Positions 9,899 through 19,982 are shown, counted from the first letter of the stretch. The stretch is 64,000 nt of DNA from an uncultured Flaviramulus sp. (GCA_947501105.1 CANMUP010000006.1:62001-126000), one strand, 5' to 3'. A program made the numbers and translations. Notes: generated from the letters alone by a model not told the origin.

Positions 9899-10894
9899 AT
9901 GAAAAATAGAACATATACAAAAATAGAAGATTTAATAAATGATACGTCATTTGTTAATTGGGTACATAAAAAACAAATGGCTGATGTTGACTTTTGGGAT
10001 AATTGGCTTCAAGAAAACCCAGATAAAAAACAACTTGTATTTGATGCAAGAGATATTCTTGTTGGGGTTAAGTTTAACAAAACTTATGTTTCTGAGGAAA
10101 AAACTCTTAATGCATGGGAGAAGTTTGAGCAAAACGTAACAACTACTAACAAAGTTTATAAAATCCCTTTCTATAAAAACATAAAGTATCAAAGCATTGC
10201 TGCTACTATAGTATTATTTATTGCAATTTCTGTTTTTTATTTAGTAAGCAAGCCTACTACTGTTATGCATAAAACAGCTTATGGAGAAATAATTGATATT
10301 AAACTTCCAGACGGAACTAAAGTTAAATTAAATTCAAATTCAGTTTTATCTTATAATAATGATGATGTCAGAGAAGTTATTTTAGAAGGCGAAGCATTTT
10401 TTAATGTAGAGAAAAAACCTGCCACTAACACTAAATTTTTAGTAATAACTGAAGATTTAAAAGTTGAAGTTTATGGTACTTCCTTTAATGTTAATAATCG
10501 TAATACCAGAACTCAAGTGTTTTTAGAGGAAGGAAATATTGCTCTTAAGTTAAATAATGGCATACAAAAAAAGATGATACCCGGAGATTTGGTTTCTTAT
10601 TCTTATAAAGCTGATAGAATAATAGAAGAAAAAAGAATTCTTAGACCAGAATTACAAACCTCATGGAAAAATGGGTCTTTAATTTTTGATCGAGCTACCT
10701 TAGAATCTGCAATGAGTAAAATTGAAGACACATATGGAATTAGTACAATTTTTGAAGATGATGCGAGTAAAACAGTATTAATAACTGGCGCAGTACCTAC
10801 TCAAGATTTAGAAATTTGTATCAAAACCATCGAAAAGTCCGCACAAGTAACTATTGTAAATCAAGATAATAAGTTATACATTCACAAAAATTAG
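9899..10894 (+). CDS. FecR-family anti-sigma factor
   Basis: This inner-membrane protein of 331 residues controls the preceding sigma factor. The cytoplasmic N-terminus (about 95 residues) includes FVNWVHKKQMADVDFWDNWL, typical of sigma-binding FecR ends. One membrane helix (IAATIVLFIAISVFYLVS) lies near residues 99-116. The periplasmic FecR domain follows, with YGEIIDIKLPDGTKVKLNSNS and VEVYGTSFNVNNR, and the C-terminal DUF4974-like part contains MSKIEDTYGISTIF. It likely interacts in the periplasm with the STN domain of the next gene product. The receptor starts within 20 bases of the FecR stop, so the two are co-transcribed. Confidence 0.93.
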   Translation: MKNRTYTKIEDLINDTSFVNWVHKKQMADVDFWDNWLQENPDKKQLVFDARDILVGVKFNKTYVSEEKTLNAWEKFEQNVTTTNKVYKIPFYKNIKYQSIAATIVLFIAISVFYLVSKPTTVMHKTAYGEIIDIKLPDGTKVKLNSNSVLSYNNDDVREVILEGEAFFNVEKKPATNTKFLVITEDLKVEVYGTSFNVNNRNTRTQVFLEEGNIALKLNNGIQKKMIPGDLVSYSYKADRIIEEKRILRPELQTSWKNGSLIFDRATLESAMSKIEDTYGISTIFEDDASKTVLITGAVPTQDLEICIKTIEKSAQVTIVNQDNKLYIHKN

Positions 10895-10911
10895 GTTTTA
10901 ATTTGCGTAAA

Positions 10912-13878
10912 ATGTATTCCAATAAACCTTTAAAAATAATCTTGATAATTGTCCTGATTATAAATTATAGCATTGGTTTAAATGCGCAGAATACTGAAAA
11001 TCAAAAAATAAAATTAACACAGTTTTTATCTAAACTAAGTGAAGAACAACAAGTTTTTTTTACTTATGACGTAGACTTACTTGAGAATATTGAAGTTGAT
11101 ACAAATCAATTAAACAATAAAGACTTACAAGTTATAATTGACTATCTAAGGGTTAAAACCAATCTTCATTTCGATAATTTAGGAAATAATTACTATGTAA
11201 TTTATAATGATAGCGAAAAAGGGAAAGCTTCATTTGAAAAAGCAAAGAAACGCTTAAATGAAACCATTGCTACAATTTCAAATTCAAATGGTTTTACCAA
11301 TTATACAATAAAGGGAAAAGTTGTCAACTTACTCAATGAGCCCTTAGCCGAAGCTAACATTATTGAAAATGGTTCTATTAATGGAACTACTGCAGACATA
11401 AACGGAAACTTTACACTAGAAACAAACTCATTAAACAATCTATTTATTACAGTAAGCTATGTTGGCTATGCTTCAAAAGTAATTGCTATTAAAAATGAAA
11501 ATGATATAATAATCGTATTAGAACCAGGAGAATCTTTAAACGAAGTTCAAATAGTTGGTTCTAGAAACGCAAACAGATCAGCACTTGATACGCCTTCAGC
11601 AATAGATATAGTTCAATTGGAACAAGCAACTAATAGAACTGGGCAAATAGAAATTAATCAAATACTTCAATTTGTTATCCCATCTTTTAACGCTTCAAAA
11701 CAGTCTGGTGCAGATGGTGCAGACCATATTGTTCCAGCCACACTAAGAGGTTTAGGTCCAGATCAAACCTTAATACTAATCAATGGAAAAAGGAGGCATC
11801 AATCTTCCTTAATTAATTTATATGGTACTCGTGGAAGAGGAAATTCTGGAACCGATTTAAATGCCATACCTGCATCAGCCATAGAAAAAATTGAAATATT
11901 GCGTGATGGTGCATCAGCTCAATATGGTTCCGATGCTATAGCTGGGGTAATGAATATTGTTTTAAAAGACAAAGTAGACACCTTTAATGGAAATATTACC
12001 TATGGTTTCAACAATGCTAATGCCAAAGGAAATTTTACAAACCCTACTTCTGGTATTGATGGAAATACCATGAAACTATCAGGTAATTACGGAATGAAGG
12101 TTTTTGAAAATGGATTTATCAATTTAACAACTGAATATTTATCAAAAGAAAAAACTTTAAGACCAGGAGCAGATTTTAGAGAAAAGTATGGTGAAGCTGG
12201 TTTGGATGAATATAGTATTTTTATAAATACAGAAATTCCAATAAACAAGCATTCAAATTTCTACGCTTTTGGAGGCTATAGTTATAGAGATTCAGAATCT
12301 TATGCCTTTACAAGACCTTCAGATAGCCCTAGAAATGTACTTGAAATTTATCCCAATGGATTTAATCCATTAATAACGGCTAAAATAAAGGATAACTCTA
12401 TTTCTACTGGTTTTAGAACTCAATTTAATGGCTGGAACGTAGATATAAATAATACATTTGGTAAAAACAATTTTCATTATTTTATTAAAGAAACACTAAA
12501 TGCAACTTTGCTTGCTAATTCGCCTACAAGCTTTGATGCAGGCGGACATGTATTAAATCAAAATACTACAGGAGCAGATTTTACAAGATTTTATAAAAAT
12601 ATTCTCAACGGAATAAACATTGCTTTTGGTACAGAATATAGAATAGAAAATTATAAAATATTTGCTGGAGAAATTGGCTCGTATGCTGCATTTGATATTA
12701 ATAACAATATAGTTAACCAAAATACACCAGCTAGTGATATAATAATGCTAAATGGTTTTCCACGCCCAAGAGGGTCTCAAGGTTTTCCTGGATATGCACC
12801 TGAAAATGAAGTAGATCAAACTAGATCTAATCTAGCTGTATACGTCGATACTGAATTTGATTTTACAAATAAATTTATGTTTGGTATTGCTGGACGTTAT
12901 GAAAACTATAGTGATTTTGGTAGTACATTCAATATTAAATTATCATCAAGGTATAAAGCTAATAATAACTTTAATGTAAGGAGTTCATTTAGCTCAGGAT
13001 TTAGAGCACCATCGTTAGCTCAAATTTATTATAACTTAAAATTCACAAATTTTATTGGAAGTGAACCATCAGAATCTTTATTAGAATTAAATGATAGTCC
13101 CATTACAAGAAGTTTTGGCATTGGAAGTTTAATTGAAGAAAAGGCAATTAATGGTAGTTTTGGTTTTACAGCAAAAACTAAAAACTTTAAAGCAGCTGTT
13201 GATGCATACTATGTAAATATTAAAGATAGAATTATTCTAACAGGAAATTTTGACGCCTCAAATCTTAATTTAAATGTAAACGATGTGCAGTTTTTTACTA
13301 ACGGTGTAAATACAAGTACAGTAGGTATAGATGTAATACTAACATGGAAAAAAAATATTGAGAACAATTGTTTTTTAGTATCCTTTGCTGGAAATGTTAA
13401 TAGAATGACTATTGATAAAATAAAAAATAAAACTCTAGATGAAGAAACCTTTTTTGGAATACGTGATCAATACTTCTTATTAGCATCTGCCCCAAAAAGT
13501 AAGTTTAATTTAAATTTTAACTATTCAAGTAAAAAAATAAATACAAACCTAACCCTTACCAGTTTTAGTAAAGTAACCTTAATAGATTGGCAAATTTATC
13601 AACCCACAATTGTTGAAGACCCAAGTTCTGAATATATTGACGAAACAGATAGATTACAAAAGGCAACAGATATTTATAATTCTAAATTAACTACAGACTT
13701 TAATATTGGTTATGCTTTAACTGATAAAATTGCATTAAAATTAGGTGCAAACAATATATTCAATATATACCCAACCGCTCAAGAAAATAATTGGACAGAT
13801 GGTGGCGGTTATTGGGATTCTGTGCAAATGGGAACTAATGGTTCCTTTTTCTATTCAAATATTTCTTATAAATTTTAA
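10912..13878 (+). CDS. TonB-dependent receptor/transducer with STN domain
   Basis: This outer-membrane receptor can both import a ligand and signal to FecR. I prefer the ATG at 10912 over the TTG at 10903 in the ORF track, because it gives a clean signal peptide (IILIIVLIINYSIGLNAQ). An STN (secretin/TonB short N-terminal) domain follows near residues 45-105. A CarboxypepD_reg domain comes next (VVNLLNEPLAEANI), then a plug domain with LRGLGPDQTLILINGKRRH and IEILRDGASAQYGSDAIAG, and a beta-barrel ending in an aromatic residue (SYKF). No SusD-like lipoprotein follows, so it is not a SusCD pair. It is a clear paralogue of the next gene, which lacks the STN domain. Iron-chelate uptake is the usual role of FecIR-linked receptors, but the substrate is not shown here. 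Confidence 0.92.
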   Translation: MYSNKPLKIILIIVLIINYSIGLNAQNTENQKIKLTQFLSKLSEEQQVFFTYDVDLLENIEVDTNQLNNKDLQVIIDYLRVKTNLHFDNLGNNYYVIYNDSEKGKASFEKAKKRLNETIATISNSNGFTNYTIKGKVVNLLNEPLAEANIIENGSINGTTADINGNFTLETNSLNNLFITVSYVGYASKVIAIKNENDIIIVLEPGESLNEVQIVGSRNANRSALDTPSAIDIVQLEQATNRTGQIEINQILQFVIPSFNASKQSGADGADHIVPATLRGLGPDQTLILINGKRRHQSSLINLYGTRGRGNSGTDLNAIPASAIEKIEILRDGASAQYGSDAIAGVMNIVLKDKVDTFNGNITYGFNNANAKGNFTNPTSGIDGNTMKLSGNYGMKVFENGFINLTTEYLSKEKTLRPGADFREKYGEAGLDEYSIFINTEIPINKHSNFYAFGGYSYRDSESYAFTRPSDSPRNVLEIYPNGFNPLITAKIKDNSISTGFRTQFNGWNVDINNTFGKNNFHYFIKETLNATLLANSPTSFDAGGHVLNQNTTGADFTRFYKNILNGINIAFGTEYRIENYKIFAGEIGSYAAFDINNNIVNQNTPASDIIMLNGFPRPRGSQGFPGYAPENEVDQTRSNLAVYVDTEFDFTNKFMFGIAGRYENYSDFGSTFNIKLSSRYKANNNFNVRSSFSSGFRAPSLAQIYYNLKFTNFIGSEPSESLLELNDSPITRSFGIGSLIEEKAINGSFGFTAKTKNFKAAVDAYYVNIKDRIILTGNFDASNLNLNVNDVQFFTNGVNTSTVGIDVILTWKKNIENNCFLVSFAGNVNRMTIDKIKNKTLDEETFFGIRDQYFLLASAPKSKFNLNFNYSSKKINTNLTLTSFSKVTLIDWQIYQPTIVEDPSSEYIDETDRLQKATDIYNSKLTTDFNIGYALTDKIALKLGANNIFNIYPTAQENNWTDGGGYWDSVQMGTNGSFFYSNISYKF

Positions 13879-13978
13879 AATTAAGTAATTGATTTTCAGA
13901 ATTTTAACTTAAAAATTATTAATAAGTTAAAAAAAAGTTAAGCTTCAACGAGTATATTATAAAGTTTATATGCTTATA

Positions 13979-13990
13979 ACTTATATAAGT
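13979..13990. repeat. 12-bp palindrome upstream of the second TonB receptor
   Basis: ACTTATATAAGT is a perfect palindrome about 35 bases before the ATG at 14025. It could be an operator, or simply an A+T-rich coincidence. Confidence 0.25.
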
Positions 13991-14024
13991 AACAAATTCT
14001 TTATAATAACTAAACAAATCATTT

Positions 14025-16781
14025 ATGAAAAACACAATTCTTTTATTTTTATTAATTTTTAGTGTCTCGTTTACTTTTGCACAGCAAGATGTGACTGGAA
14101 AAGTTACCGACCAAAATGGTATAGGCGTTCCAGGTGTAAATGTTATAGAAAAAGGTACTACAAATGGAACTACTACTGATTTTGATGGAAATTACTCTAT
14201 AACTGTAGACAGTAACGGTACTTTAGTATTTAGTTATGTAGGTTATTCTACCAAAGAAGAAGCAGTAAACGGAAGAACTCAAATAAGTGTATCGCTATCT
14301 GATGGTGAAGCACTAGCTGAAATTGTACTTGTAGGTTCTCGTACAGCACCACGAAGTAATGTTGATACACCTTTACCAGTTGATGTTGTTGGTGTTAAAG
14401 AATTAACTTCTACAGGGCAAGCTACTTTTGATAAAGCATTACAATATAGAATCCCATCATTTAATACGGTACAAACACCTGTAAATGATGCTACATCTTT
14501 ATTAGATCCTTATGAAATTAGAAACATGGGACCAAGTAGAACATTAATTCTTATTAATGGTAAACGTAAAAATTTAAGTGCTTTATTATATACACAAACC
14601 TCTCCGGGTCGTGGTGAAACTGGTGCTGATATTTCTGCTATTCCAACAGACGCTATTAAACGTGTAGAAATACTTCGTGATGGTGCATCTGCACAATATG
14701 GATCGGATGCTATTGCTGGTGTAATGAATATTATACTTAAAGATTCTCCTAACGATGGATCAGCAACTTTAAGAGGAGGAATGACTTCTGAAGGCGATGG
14801 TGAAATGTTTGGTTTTAGTGTAAATAATGGTAGTACTATTGGAGATGACAAAGGCTTTATCAATTATACTATAGATTTTTCAAAAGTAAACCAAGCAAAC
14901 AGACCAGGTACAGTAAATGCTGCTGGTGAAGCTGCCGATTTTGGAGCTAACATTGCAGATGTACAAGAATTCTTGACTCGTCGTCCAGATGCAGGGAACA
15001 TAAATGGATCTCCTGAAACTGCTGCTTCAAAATTCTTAGTAAACGGTGGTTTTGATTTAAGTGATAACACAGAGTTATACTTTAATGCTGCTTATGTTTA
15101 TAAAAAAGTAAACAGTTTTGCAAACTACAGAACGCCATATTGGAGAACGGTTACAGATTTCCCATATTTAGCAGACTTTTTCCCAGGAAATCACCCAACA
15201 AATGCAGGTGGGTATGATGGTTATGTACCAACATTCGAAGGTTTATTAAATGATTATAATGGAACTATTGGTATTAAAACTAAAATTAACGATTGGAATG
15301 TTGATTTGAGTTATACTACTGGTGGCAACACACAAACTTATAAAGTAAATAATTCACATAATAGAAACGTAGTATATTCTCCATCAACTTGGGTGGATGC
15401 TAATAATAACGGTTCTGTTGATGATGGTGAAATTACTGCAGGCTCTGAATTATACAGGTCTAATAGTAAACAATCTTTTGATCCGGGCGGAACTCGCTTT
15501 ACTCATAATGTTGGAAATATAGATATAAATAGAATCCTTTCTGATAAAGTAAGTATTGGTTTTGGAGCTGAGTTTAGAAATGAAGTTTTCGAAGTTATTG
15601 AAGGTGAATTAGCATCTTACGATGGCGGTGGTGCAGATTCGTTCTCTGGTAACAGTCCAGATAACTCTGGTAAATTTAATCGTTACAACTTCGGAGGTTA
15701 CTTTTCTTTAGATTACGATGTAAGTGAAGCTTTCTTATTAAGCGGAACAATAAGAACAGAAAACTATTCAGATTTTGGAAACACATTTGTATATAAATTA
15801 AGTTCTCGTTTAAAATTAAGCGATAAACTTACTGCTAGAGCATCTATATCTTCAGGATTTAGAGCGCCAACATTACATCAAATTTACACGCAAAAAGCAC
15901 AATACAGCTTTATTCCTGGTCAAGGTATTCAAGTTGGTGGTTTAGTAAATAATGTATCTACTCAAGCAAAGCTATTAGGTCTTCCAGAATTAGATGCAGA
16001 AACATCAAATAACTTTACCATTGGTGTTGGTGGAAAATTAACAAACAACTTAAGTTTTACTGTAGATTATTATAGTATTAATGTAGAAGACAGAATTGTA
16101 TTAGGTTCTGAGGTTACACCTCCTAATTCTCCTGCATTTGCTGGATTATCAGATTTAAGTTTCTTTGCAAACGCATTAGACACAAAAACATCTGGTTTAG
16201 ATGTTGTTATTAGCCAAAAGAATATTTCACTTGGTTCTGGCGAGTTAGATCTTAACTTATCTGGTAATTATACTATTACTAACGAAAGAGATGGTGCTGT
16301 GAAAGACCCTGCATTTTTAGCTGCTGGCCAAACTATTGTAACACCTACTCAAGAAGCCTTATTTTTTACATCTAGACCAAAAACAAAATGGATTTTAGGT
16401 GCAAATTATGATATCGATAAATGGGGCTTGTCTCTTAATAACACATACTTTGGAAAAACAACGTTTAAACAACAAGGTATGAGTAACGATTTAAGAACAG
16501 AGTTTACACCAAAAATAGTAACAGATTTAGGTATTAATTTTAATGCTAATGATAAATTAACCATTGCATTAAATGTAAATAACTTATTAAATGTGTTACC
16601 AGAATGGAGCTTTAAAGCAGAAAATGCTGCTGGACAAGCTATTTTGGCTGATGCTGCACAAGTACAAAATCAATCTAACCTAATTACTTTTAACCAACGT
16701 TATTCTCAAATGACATACGATGGTTATCACTTTAGTCAATTAGGAACCATGTTTAACTTATCGTTAAACTATAAATTCTAA
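14025..16781 (+). CDS. TonB-dependent receptor (paralogue without STN domain)
   Basis: This is an outer-membrane transporter of 918 residues. It has a signal peptide (residues 1-19, ending FTFAQQ), a CarboxypepD_reg domain (about 20-100, GVPGVNVIEKGTTNGTTTD), a plug domain, and a C-terminal barrel ending LNYKF. The plug shares long blocks with the preceding receptor (LILINGKRK, EILRDGASAQYGSDAIAGVMNI), so the two arose by duplication. It differs in lacking the STN signalling domain, so it should be a pure transporter. The 145-base gap before it holds a 12-bp palindrome and no obvious TAnnTTTG box, which would fit transcription by the adjacent ECF sigma factor. It ends at a strong terminator. 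No SusD partner is present. Confidence 0.92.
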   Translation: MKNTILLFLLIFSVSFTFAQQDVTGKVTDQNGIGVPGVNVIEKGTTNGTTTDFDGNYSITVDSNGTLVFSYVGYSTKEEAVNGRTQISVSLSDGEALAEIVLVGSRTAPRSNVDTPLPVDVVGVKELTSTGQATFDKALQYRIPSFNTVQTPVNDATSLLDPYEIRNMGPSRTLILINGKRKNLSALLYTQTSPGRGETGADISAIPTDAIKRVEILRDGASAQYGSDAIAGVMNIILKDSPNDGSATLRGGMTSEGDGEMFGFSVNNGSTIGDDKGFINYTIDFSKVNQANRPGTVNAAGEAADFGANIADVQEFLTRRPDAGNINGSPETAASKFLVNGGFDLSDNTELYFNAAYVYKKVNSFANYRTPYWRTVTDFPYLADFFPGNHPTNAGGYDGYVPTFEGLLNDYNGTIGIKTKINDWNVDLSYTTGGNTQTYKVNNSHNRNVVYSPSTWVDANNNGSVDDGEITAGSELYRSNSKQSFDPGGTRFTHNVGNIDINRILSDKVSIGFGAEFRNEVFEVIEGELASYDGGGADSFSGNSPDNSGKFNRYNFGGYFSLDYDVSEAFLLSGTIRTENYSDFGNTFVYKLSSRLKLSDKLTARASISSGFRAPTLHQIYTQKAQYSFIPGQGIQVGGLVNNVSTQAKLLGLPELDAETSNNFTIGVGGKLTNNLSFTVDYYSINVEDRIVLGSEVTPPNSPAFAGLSDLSFFANALDTKTSGLDVVISQKNISLGSGELDLNLSGNYTITNERDGAVKDPAFLAAGQTIVTPTQEALFFTSRPKTKWILGANYDIDKWGLSLNNTYFGKTTFKQQGMSNDLRTEFTPKIVTDLGINFNANDKLTIALNVNNLLNVLPEWSFKAENAAGQAILADAAQVQNQSNLITFNQRYSQMTYDGYHFSQLGTMFNLSLNYKF

Positions 16782-16803
16782 CAATTTTGAGTAGTTAATT
16801 ATT

Positions 16804-16840
16804 AAAAGTGCCGCTCTTTTATAGAGTGGCACTTTTTTTT
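16804..16840 (+). terminator. Rho-independent terminator after the second TonB receptor
   Basis: AAAAGTGCCGCTCT pairs with AGAGTGGCACTTTT (one G-T pair) around a short loop and is followed by a run of T. Confidence 0.85.
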
Positions 16841-16862
16841 ATCTTTATTTTAAATAAATAAT

Positions 16863-17603
16863 ATGCAGAGTTTATATAAAAATGGTTTTGAGAAAATTTA
16901 TGATGCCATGTATCAAACTTTTATTGATTATGATGATGAGTTTGCGTTTTATTCAAATATAATCAATAAGTATAAAAAGAATAATGTTATAGAAATTGGG
17001 TGTGGTACTGGAAACCTTGCTAAACGTTTTATAAATTCAACATTCGACTATATAGGTTTAGATTTAAGCGAAGACATGGTTAGCCTTTCAAAATTAAAAA
17101 ACCCAAGCGGTACATTCATTCAAGGAGATATAACAAAATATGTGCTTAAAAAGCCTTTAGAATCTACAATTATTACTGGACGAACTTCAAGTTACCTATT
17201 AAGCAATAAAACCATACATAGTGCTTTAAAAACTATTCACAATAATTTAACTGCTGGTGGTTTGCTGTGTTTTGATTTTATTGATGCCAATAGATTTATT
17301 AAAAGCATAAAAGGAGGGAAAAAAGTATATCATGAAGCCTTTTTTGATAACAAATGTTATTACAGAGAAAGCTATATGAAAGATAATAACTTAGATAACT
17401 TTATGTTTAATTGGGATTCTATTTATTACCAAAAAACAAATTCGGAATCTATAAAACTAACTGAAGATAAATCTATTGTTAGGGCTTTTACTAAAAACGA
17501 ATGGGAGCTTTTCCTTTATCTGAATAATTTTGAACTGATAGAATTTATAGACCGCAAAAGTTATGCTTTTGATACTTATGTAGTAGTTGCTAAAAAAATA
17601 TAA
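16863..17603 (+). CDS. Class I SAM-dependent methyltransferase
   Basis: This soluble enzyme of 246 residues has a Rossmann-type SAM-binding motif VIEIGCGTGNLAKRF near residues 44-58, then GLDLSEDMVSLSKLK as the acidic loop. The later LKTIHNNLTAGGLLCFDFIDANR segment matches the post-IV strand. The C-terminal third carries the likely substrate-binding region. The methyl acceptor cannot be inferred. It starts after the terminator of the TonB receptor and converges on the ureohydrolase gene, with only 30 bases between the stops, so it is probably a single transcription unit. Confidence 0.85.
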   Translation: MQSLYKNGFEKIYDAMYQTFIDYDDEFAFYSNIINKYKKNNVIEIGCGTGNLAKRFINSTFDYIGLDLSEDMVSLSKLKNPSGTFIQGDITKYVLKKPLESTIITGRTSSYLLSNKTIHSALKTIHNNLTAGGLLCFDFIDANRFIKSIKGGKKVYHEAFFDNKCYYRESYMKDNNLDNFMFNWDSIYYQKTNSESIKLTEDKSIVRAFTKNEWELFLYLNNFELIEFIDRKSYAFDTYVVVAKKI

Positions 17604-17633
17604 TTCGAAAAATTCTTTTTATATAATGAATTG

Positions 17634-18410
17634 TTATATCATTTTTACCAATATTTCCTTCATCATTTTTGCCGCTAAAAAAGCTGTCATATTTTGAAAA
17701 TCTCTATTAGGATTATATTCTACAATATCTGCTCCTACAACCTCAGCATCTATATTTTGAATTAAATTAATAACTTCTCTTGATGATAATCCCCCAGGTT
17801 CGTGATGTGATACTCCAGGTGCAAATGCAGGATCAAAAGCATCCAAATCTAAAGAAATGTAAAGCGGGTTCTCAAATTTAGGTATTGTAGTTAAATTTAA
17901 GTTTTTCATTTGATGAATTTCTACTCCAAACTTGTCTGCCTGTTCTGCTTGATGTGTGTTTAAAGTTCTAATACCAACTTGTACCAATCTAGTAGCAAAA
18001 CCATTTTCCATAATTCTTGCAAACGGACAAGCATGAGAATACTTATCCCCTTCATAATTATCATACAAATCTGAATGTGCATCAATATGAAGAATATCTA
18101 ACTTAGGATATTTCTCATTATAAGCCTTAATTATTGGAAATGTAATGGAATGGTCACCTCCAAGTGTAAAAACTTTAGTTTTACCATTTAGATGTTTCTT
18201 TGTGATGTTTTCAATATCGAAATATTCAGTAATTTCAAAATCCCCTTTGTCCTTTATAATATCGTTTTCTATAGATATTCCGTTTTCAGAAAATAAATTT
18301 AAAGAACCACTATGTAAAGCTTCTCTAATTAATGGTGGTGCTAGTTTTGGGCCTTTTTGATATGATGATTTCTCATCAAACTGTATTCCTTGAATAATTA
18401 TTTTTGTCAC
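17634..18410 (-). CDS. Ureohydrolase (arginase/agmatinase family)
   Basis: This binuclear manganese enzyme removes urea from a guanidino compound, with arginine or agmatine the usual substrates. Metal ligands are present in order: GGDHS (residues 84-88), DAHSD (110-114), and SLDLDAFDP (186-194). The stretch GVSHHEPGGLS and the C-terminal VGADIVEYNPNRD resemble plant-type arginases more than agmatinases with the GTGTPEPGG loop, so I lean to arginase. The start is GTG at 18410; I see no upstream in-frame ATG. No ornithine or putrescine gene is adjacent. It converges on the methyltransferase gene, and the 30-base gap between the stops has no clear terminator. Confidence 0.85.
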   Translation of the reverse strand: MTKIIIQGIQFDEKSSYQKGPKLAPPLIREALHSGSLNLFSENGISIENDIIKDKGDFEITEYFDIENITKKHLNGKTKVFTLGGDHSITFPIIKAYNEKYPKLDILHIDAHSDLYDNYEGDKYSHACPFARIMENGFATRLVQVGIRTLNTHQAEQADKFGVEIHQMKNLNLTTIPKFENPLYISLDLDAFDPAFAPGVSHHEPGGLSSREVINLIQNIDAEVVGADIVEYNPNRDFQNMTAFLAAKMMKEILVKMI

Positions 18411-18486
18411 TTTATAGAATAGTTATAATATTAAAATTGTAAATCATTATGCATTTAGTAAAGATAATTCTATAAAATTTATAGGC

Positions 18487-18516
18487 AAAAAAATCCCAAG
18501 CTAAACACTTAGGATT
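18487..18516 (-). terminator. Terminator of the desaturase gene (repeat copy 1)
   Basis: On the minus strand AATCCTAAG pairs with CTTGGGATT around a seven-base loop, followed by a T run. The hairpin and its flanks are nearly identical to the one at 20047-20076. Confidence 0.8.
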
Positions 18517-18541
18517 CATTTTACAATTTTTACTAATTAAG

Positions 18542-19339
18542 TTATTCCTTATATACTTCATCACTTTTATTAGGCACTGTCACATCTTTAAACAAGAACA
18601 TATCTTTTATTCTGCTTGAAGCCCCAATATAAAAACCTGTTTCCTTTTGATAGTTTTTTGGATTCTCAAAAGTGCCAAAAATTATGTCTATCAGAGGCAA
18701 ATCTACATAGTTATTTTTATGTATTCCTTTTCCGTGATGAATAGAATGGCTTTCTGGACGCTGTACAATATACCCAATCCAACGTGGTGTTTTTATATTT
18801 GCATGTTGAAAGAATGCTAAAAAATTTATAACAAAAAGTAATATAGTAATAGTTTGTGGTGGCAACCCAATAAGTAATGCAAAGCTAACACTACCAACAA
18901 GGGTAAAACCAATCATATCCAATGGGCTATGAAATAAAGATCCGTAAGCATCTAATCGCTCGGCGCTATGATGAACTTGATGAAAACTACGCCATAAAAA
19001 ATCATACTTGTGCATTGTAAAATGATAGGCATACATAACAAGCTCATAAACAATAAAACCAATTGCAGAACTAACAAAAACATTTAAATGACTCAAATCC
19101 AGCAATTGAAATTTTGCCAAATATGGATCTATAACTATTGGTAAATATGATGCTATCAAAAAGAAGGTAAAGAAAAACATCAAGCCTTTCAATCTCCAAT
19201 ATTTTATCTTAGGAAGCACTCTAGCAGGAAAAACTTCCTCCCATAATATTAAAAGTGCATATGATGCCAATACAGCTAAAGATAAAGGGTCTAATAGTAA
19301 ATCTAAGGGTGTTGGTAATTGCGAAAAAACAGTTTCCAT
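18542..19339 (-). CDS. Sterol desaturase/fatty-acid hydroxylase superfamily protein
   Basis: This is a di-iron membrane hydroxylase of 265 residues. The histidine motifs that hold the iron are present: HFTMH (106-110), HQVHH (120-124), and HSIHH (198-202). Four or more hydrophobic segments surround them. Members hydroxylate or desaturate lipids, and the substrate here is unknown. The gene lies downstream of a Crp/Fnr-type regulator on the same strand, with a 76-base gap that could allow co-transcription or regulation. The pair is bracketed by two near-identical terminator repeats. An alkylglycerol monooxygenase-like role is possible, but I cannot distinguish it by sequence. Confidence 0.9.
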   Translation of the reverse strand: METVFSQLPTPLDLLLDPLSLAVLASYALLILWEEVFPARVLPKIKYWRLKGLMFFFTFFLIASYLPIVIDPYLAKFQLLDLSHLNVFVSSAIGFIVYELVMYAYHFTMHKYDFLWRSFHQVHHSAERLDAYGSLFHSPLDMIGFTLVGSVSFALLIGLPPQTITILLFVINFLAFFQHANIKTPRWIGYIVQRPESHSIHHGKGIHKNNYVDLPLIDIIFGTFENPKNYQKETGFYIGASSRIKDMFLFKDVTVPNKSDEVYKE

Positions 19340-19415
19340 AATTTATAATTTTAAGTTTGAGTTGCAAAAATAATTGCACCTTCAGCTTTAAACTAAAAAT
19401 TACACTTGACCTATG

Positions 19416-19982
19416 TTAGGAATTTATTTTTTTTCTAATTCTACTTAAACTTTCAGGATGTATTCCTAAATATTTTGCAATTTTATTCACTGGGATGTTA
19501 GATATATAATTAGAATGTGTTTGAAACATTTCTGCATAACGCTCTTCTGCCGTTTTAGATAAAAAATCTTTTTCCCTTTGTGCTTTTCTAACATAAGCTT
19601 GTTCAAATAAAACTCTACTAAACTTATTAGCATCTGCAGAATTTTCATAAGCATTTTGCAACGCATCATAAGAAATCATTTCTAACTCGCAATCCATTAA
19701 AGCAGTTACTTTTACATCTGATGGAGTTTGTGTCAAAAAAGACGTTAAACCAGCAAACATCTCGTTTACAAAGAAAAAATCAATAATTTTTTCTGATACA
19801 TAACTTCTAATAGTCATTTCAACAATACCTTTATTTATAAAGTAAACAAAAGGTTCCACTTTATCGTATTCAGATATAATATCATCTTTCTTAAAATGAA
19901 TCGTCTTTACTTTATAAGGCAGCTCATTATACGACTCGTAGGATGTATTTAAAATGGTATTATAAAGCTCTAAAAAAGACAT
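19416..19982 (-). CDS. Crp/Fnr-family transcriptional regulator
   Basis: This 188-residue protein has an N-terminal cyclic-nucleotide-binding-like beta-roll (KKDDIISEYDKVEPFVYFINKGIVEM). A dimer helix follows, then a C-terminal winged helix-turn-helix, SNIPVNKIAKYLGIHPESLSRIR. No FNR-type cysteine cluster is visible, so it is not an iron-sulfur oxygen sensor of that type. Many Bacteroidota members of this family have lost the cAMP-binding residues, and I cannot say whether this one binds a nucleotide. Regulation of the adjacent hydroxylase gene is plausible from position only. Confidence 0.88.
   Translation of the reverse strand: MSFLELYNTILNTSYESYNELPYKVKTIHFKKDDIISEYDKVEPFVYFINKGIVEMTIRSYVSEKIIDFFFVNEMFAGLTSFLTQTPSDVKVTALMDCELEMISYDALQNAYENSADANKFSRVLFEQAYVRKAQREKDFLSKTAEERYAEMFQTHSNYISNIPVNKIAKYLGIHPESLSRIRKKINS

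Noticed and set aside
14510-15070. Two minus-strand ORFs inside the second TonB receptor gene
   Set aside because: Low-complexity Ser/Pro-rich translations that mirror the receptor codons; they are shadows.
10912-16781. SusC/SusD polysaccharide utilisation locus
   Set aside because: TonB receptors are present but no SusD-like lipoprotein, glycoside hydrolase or sulfatase is near.
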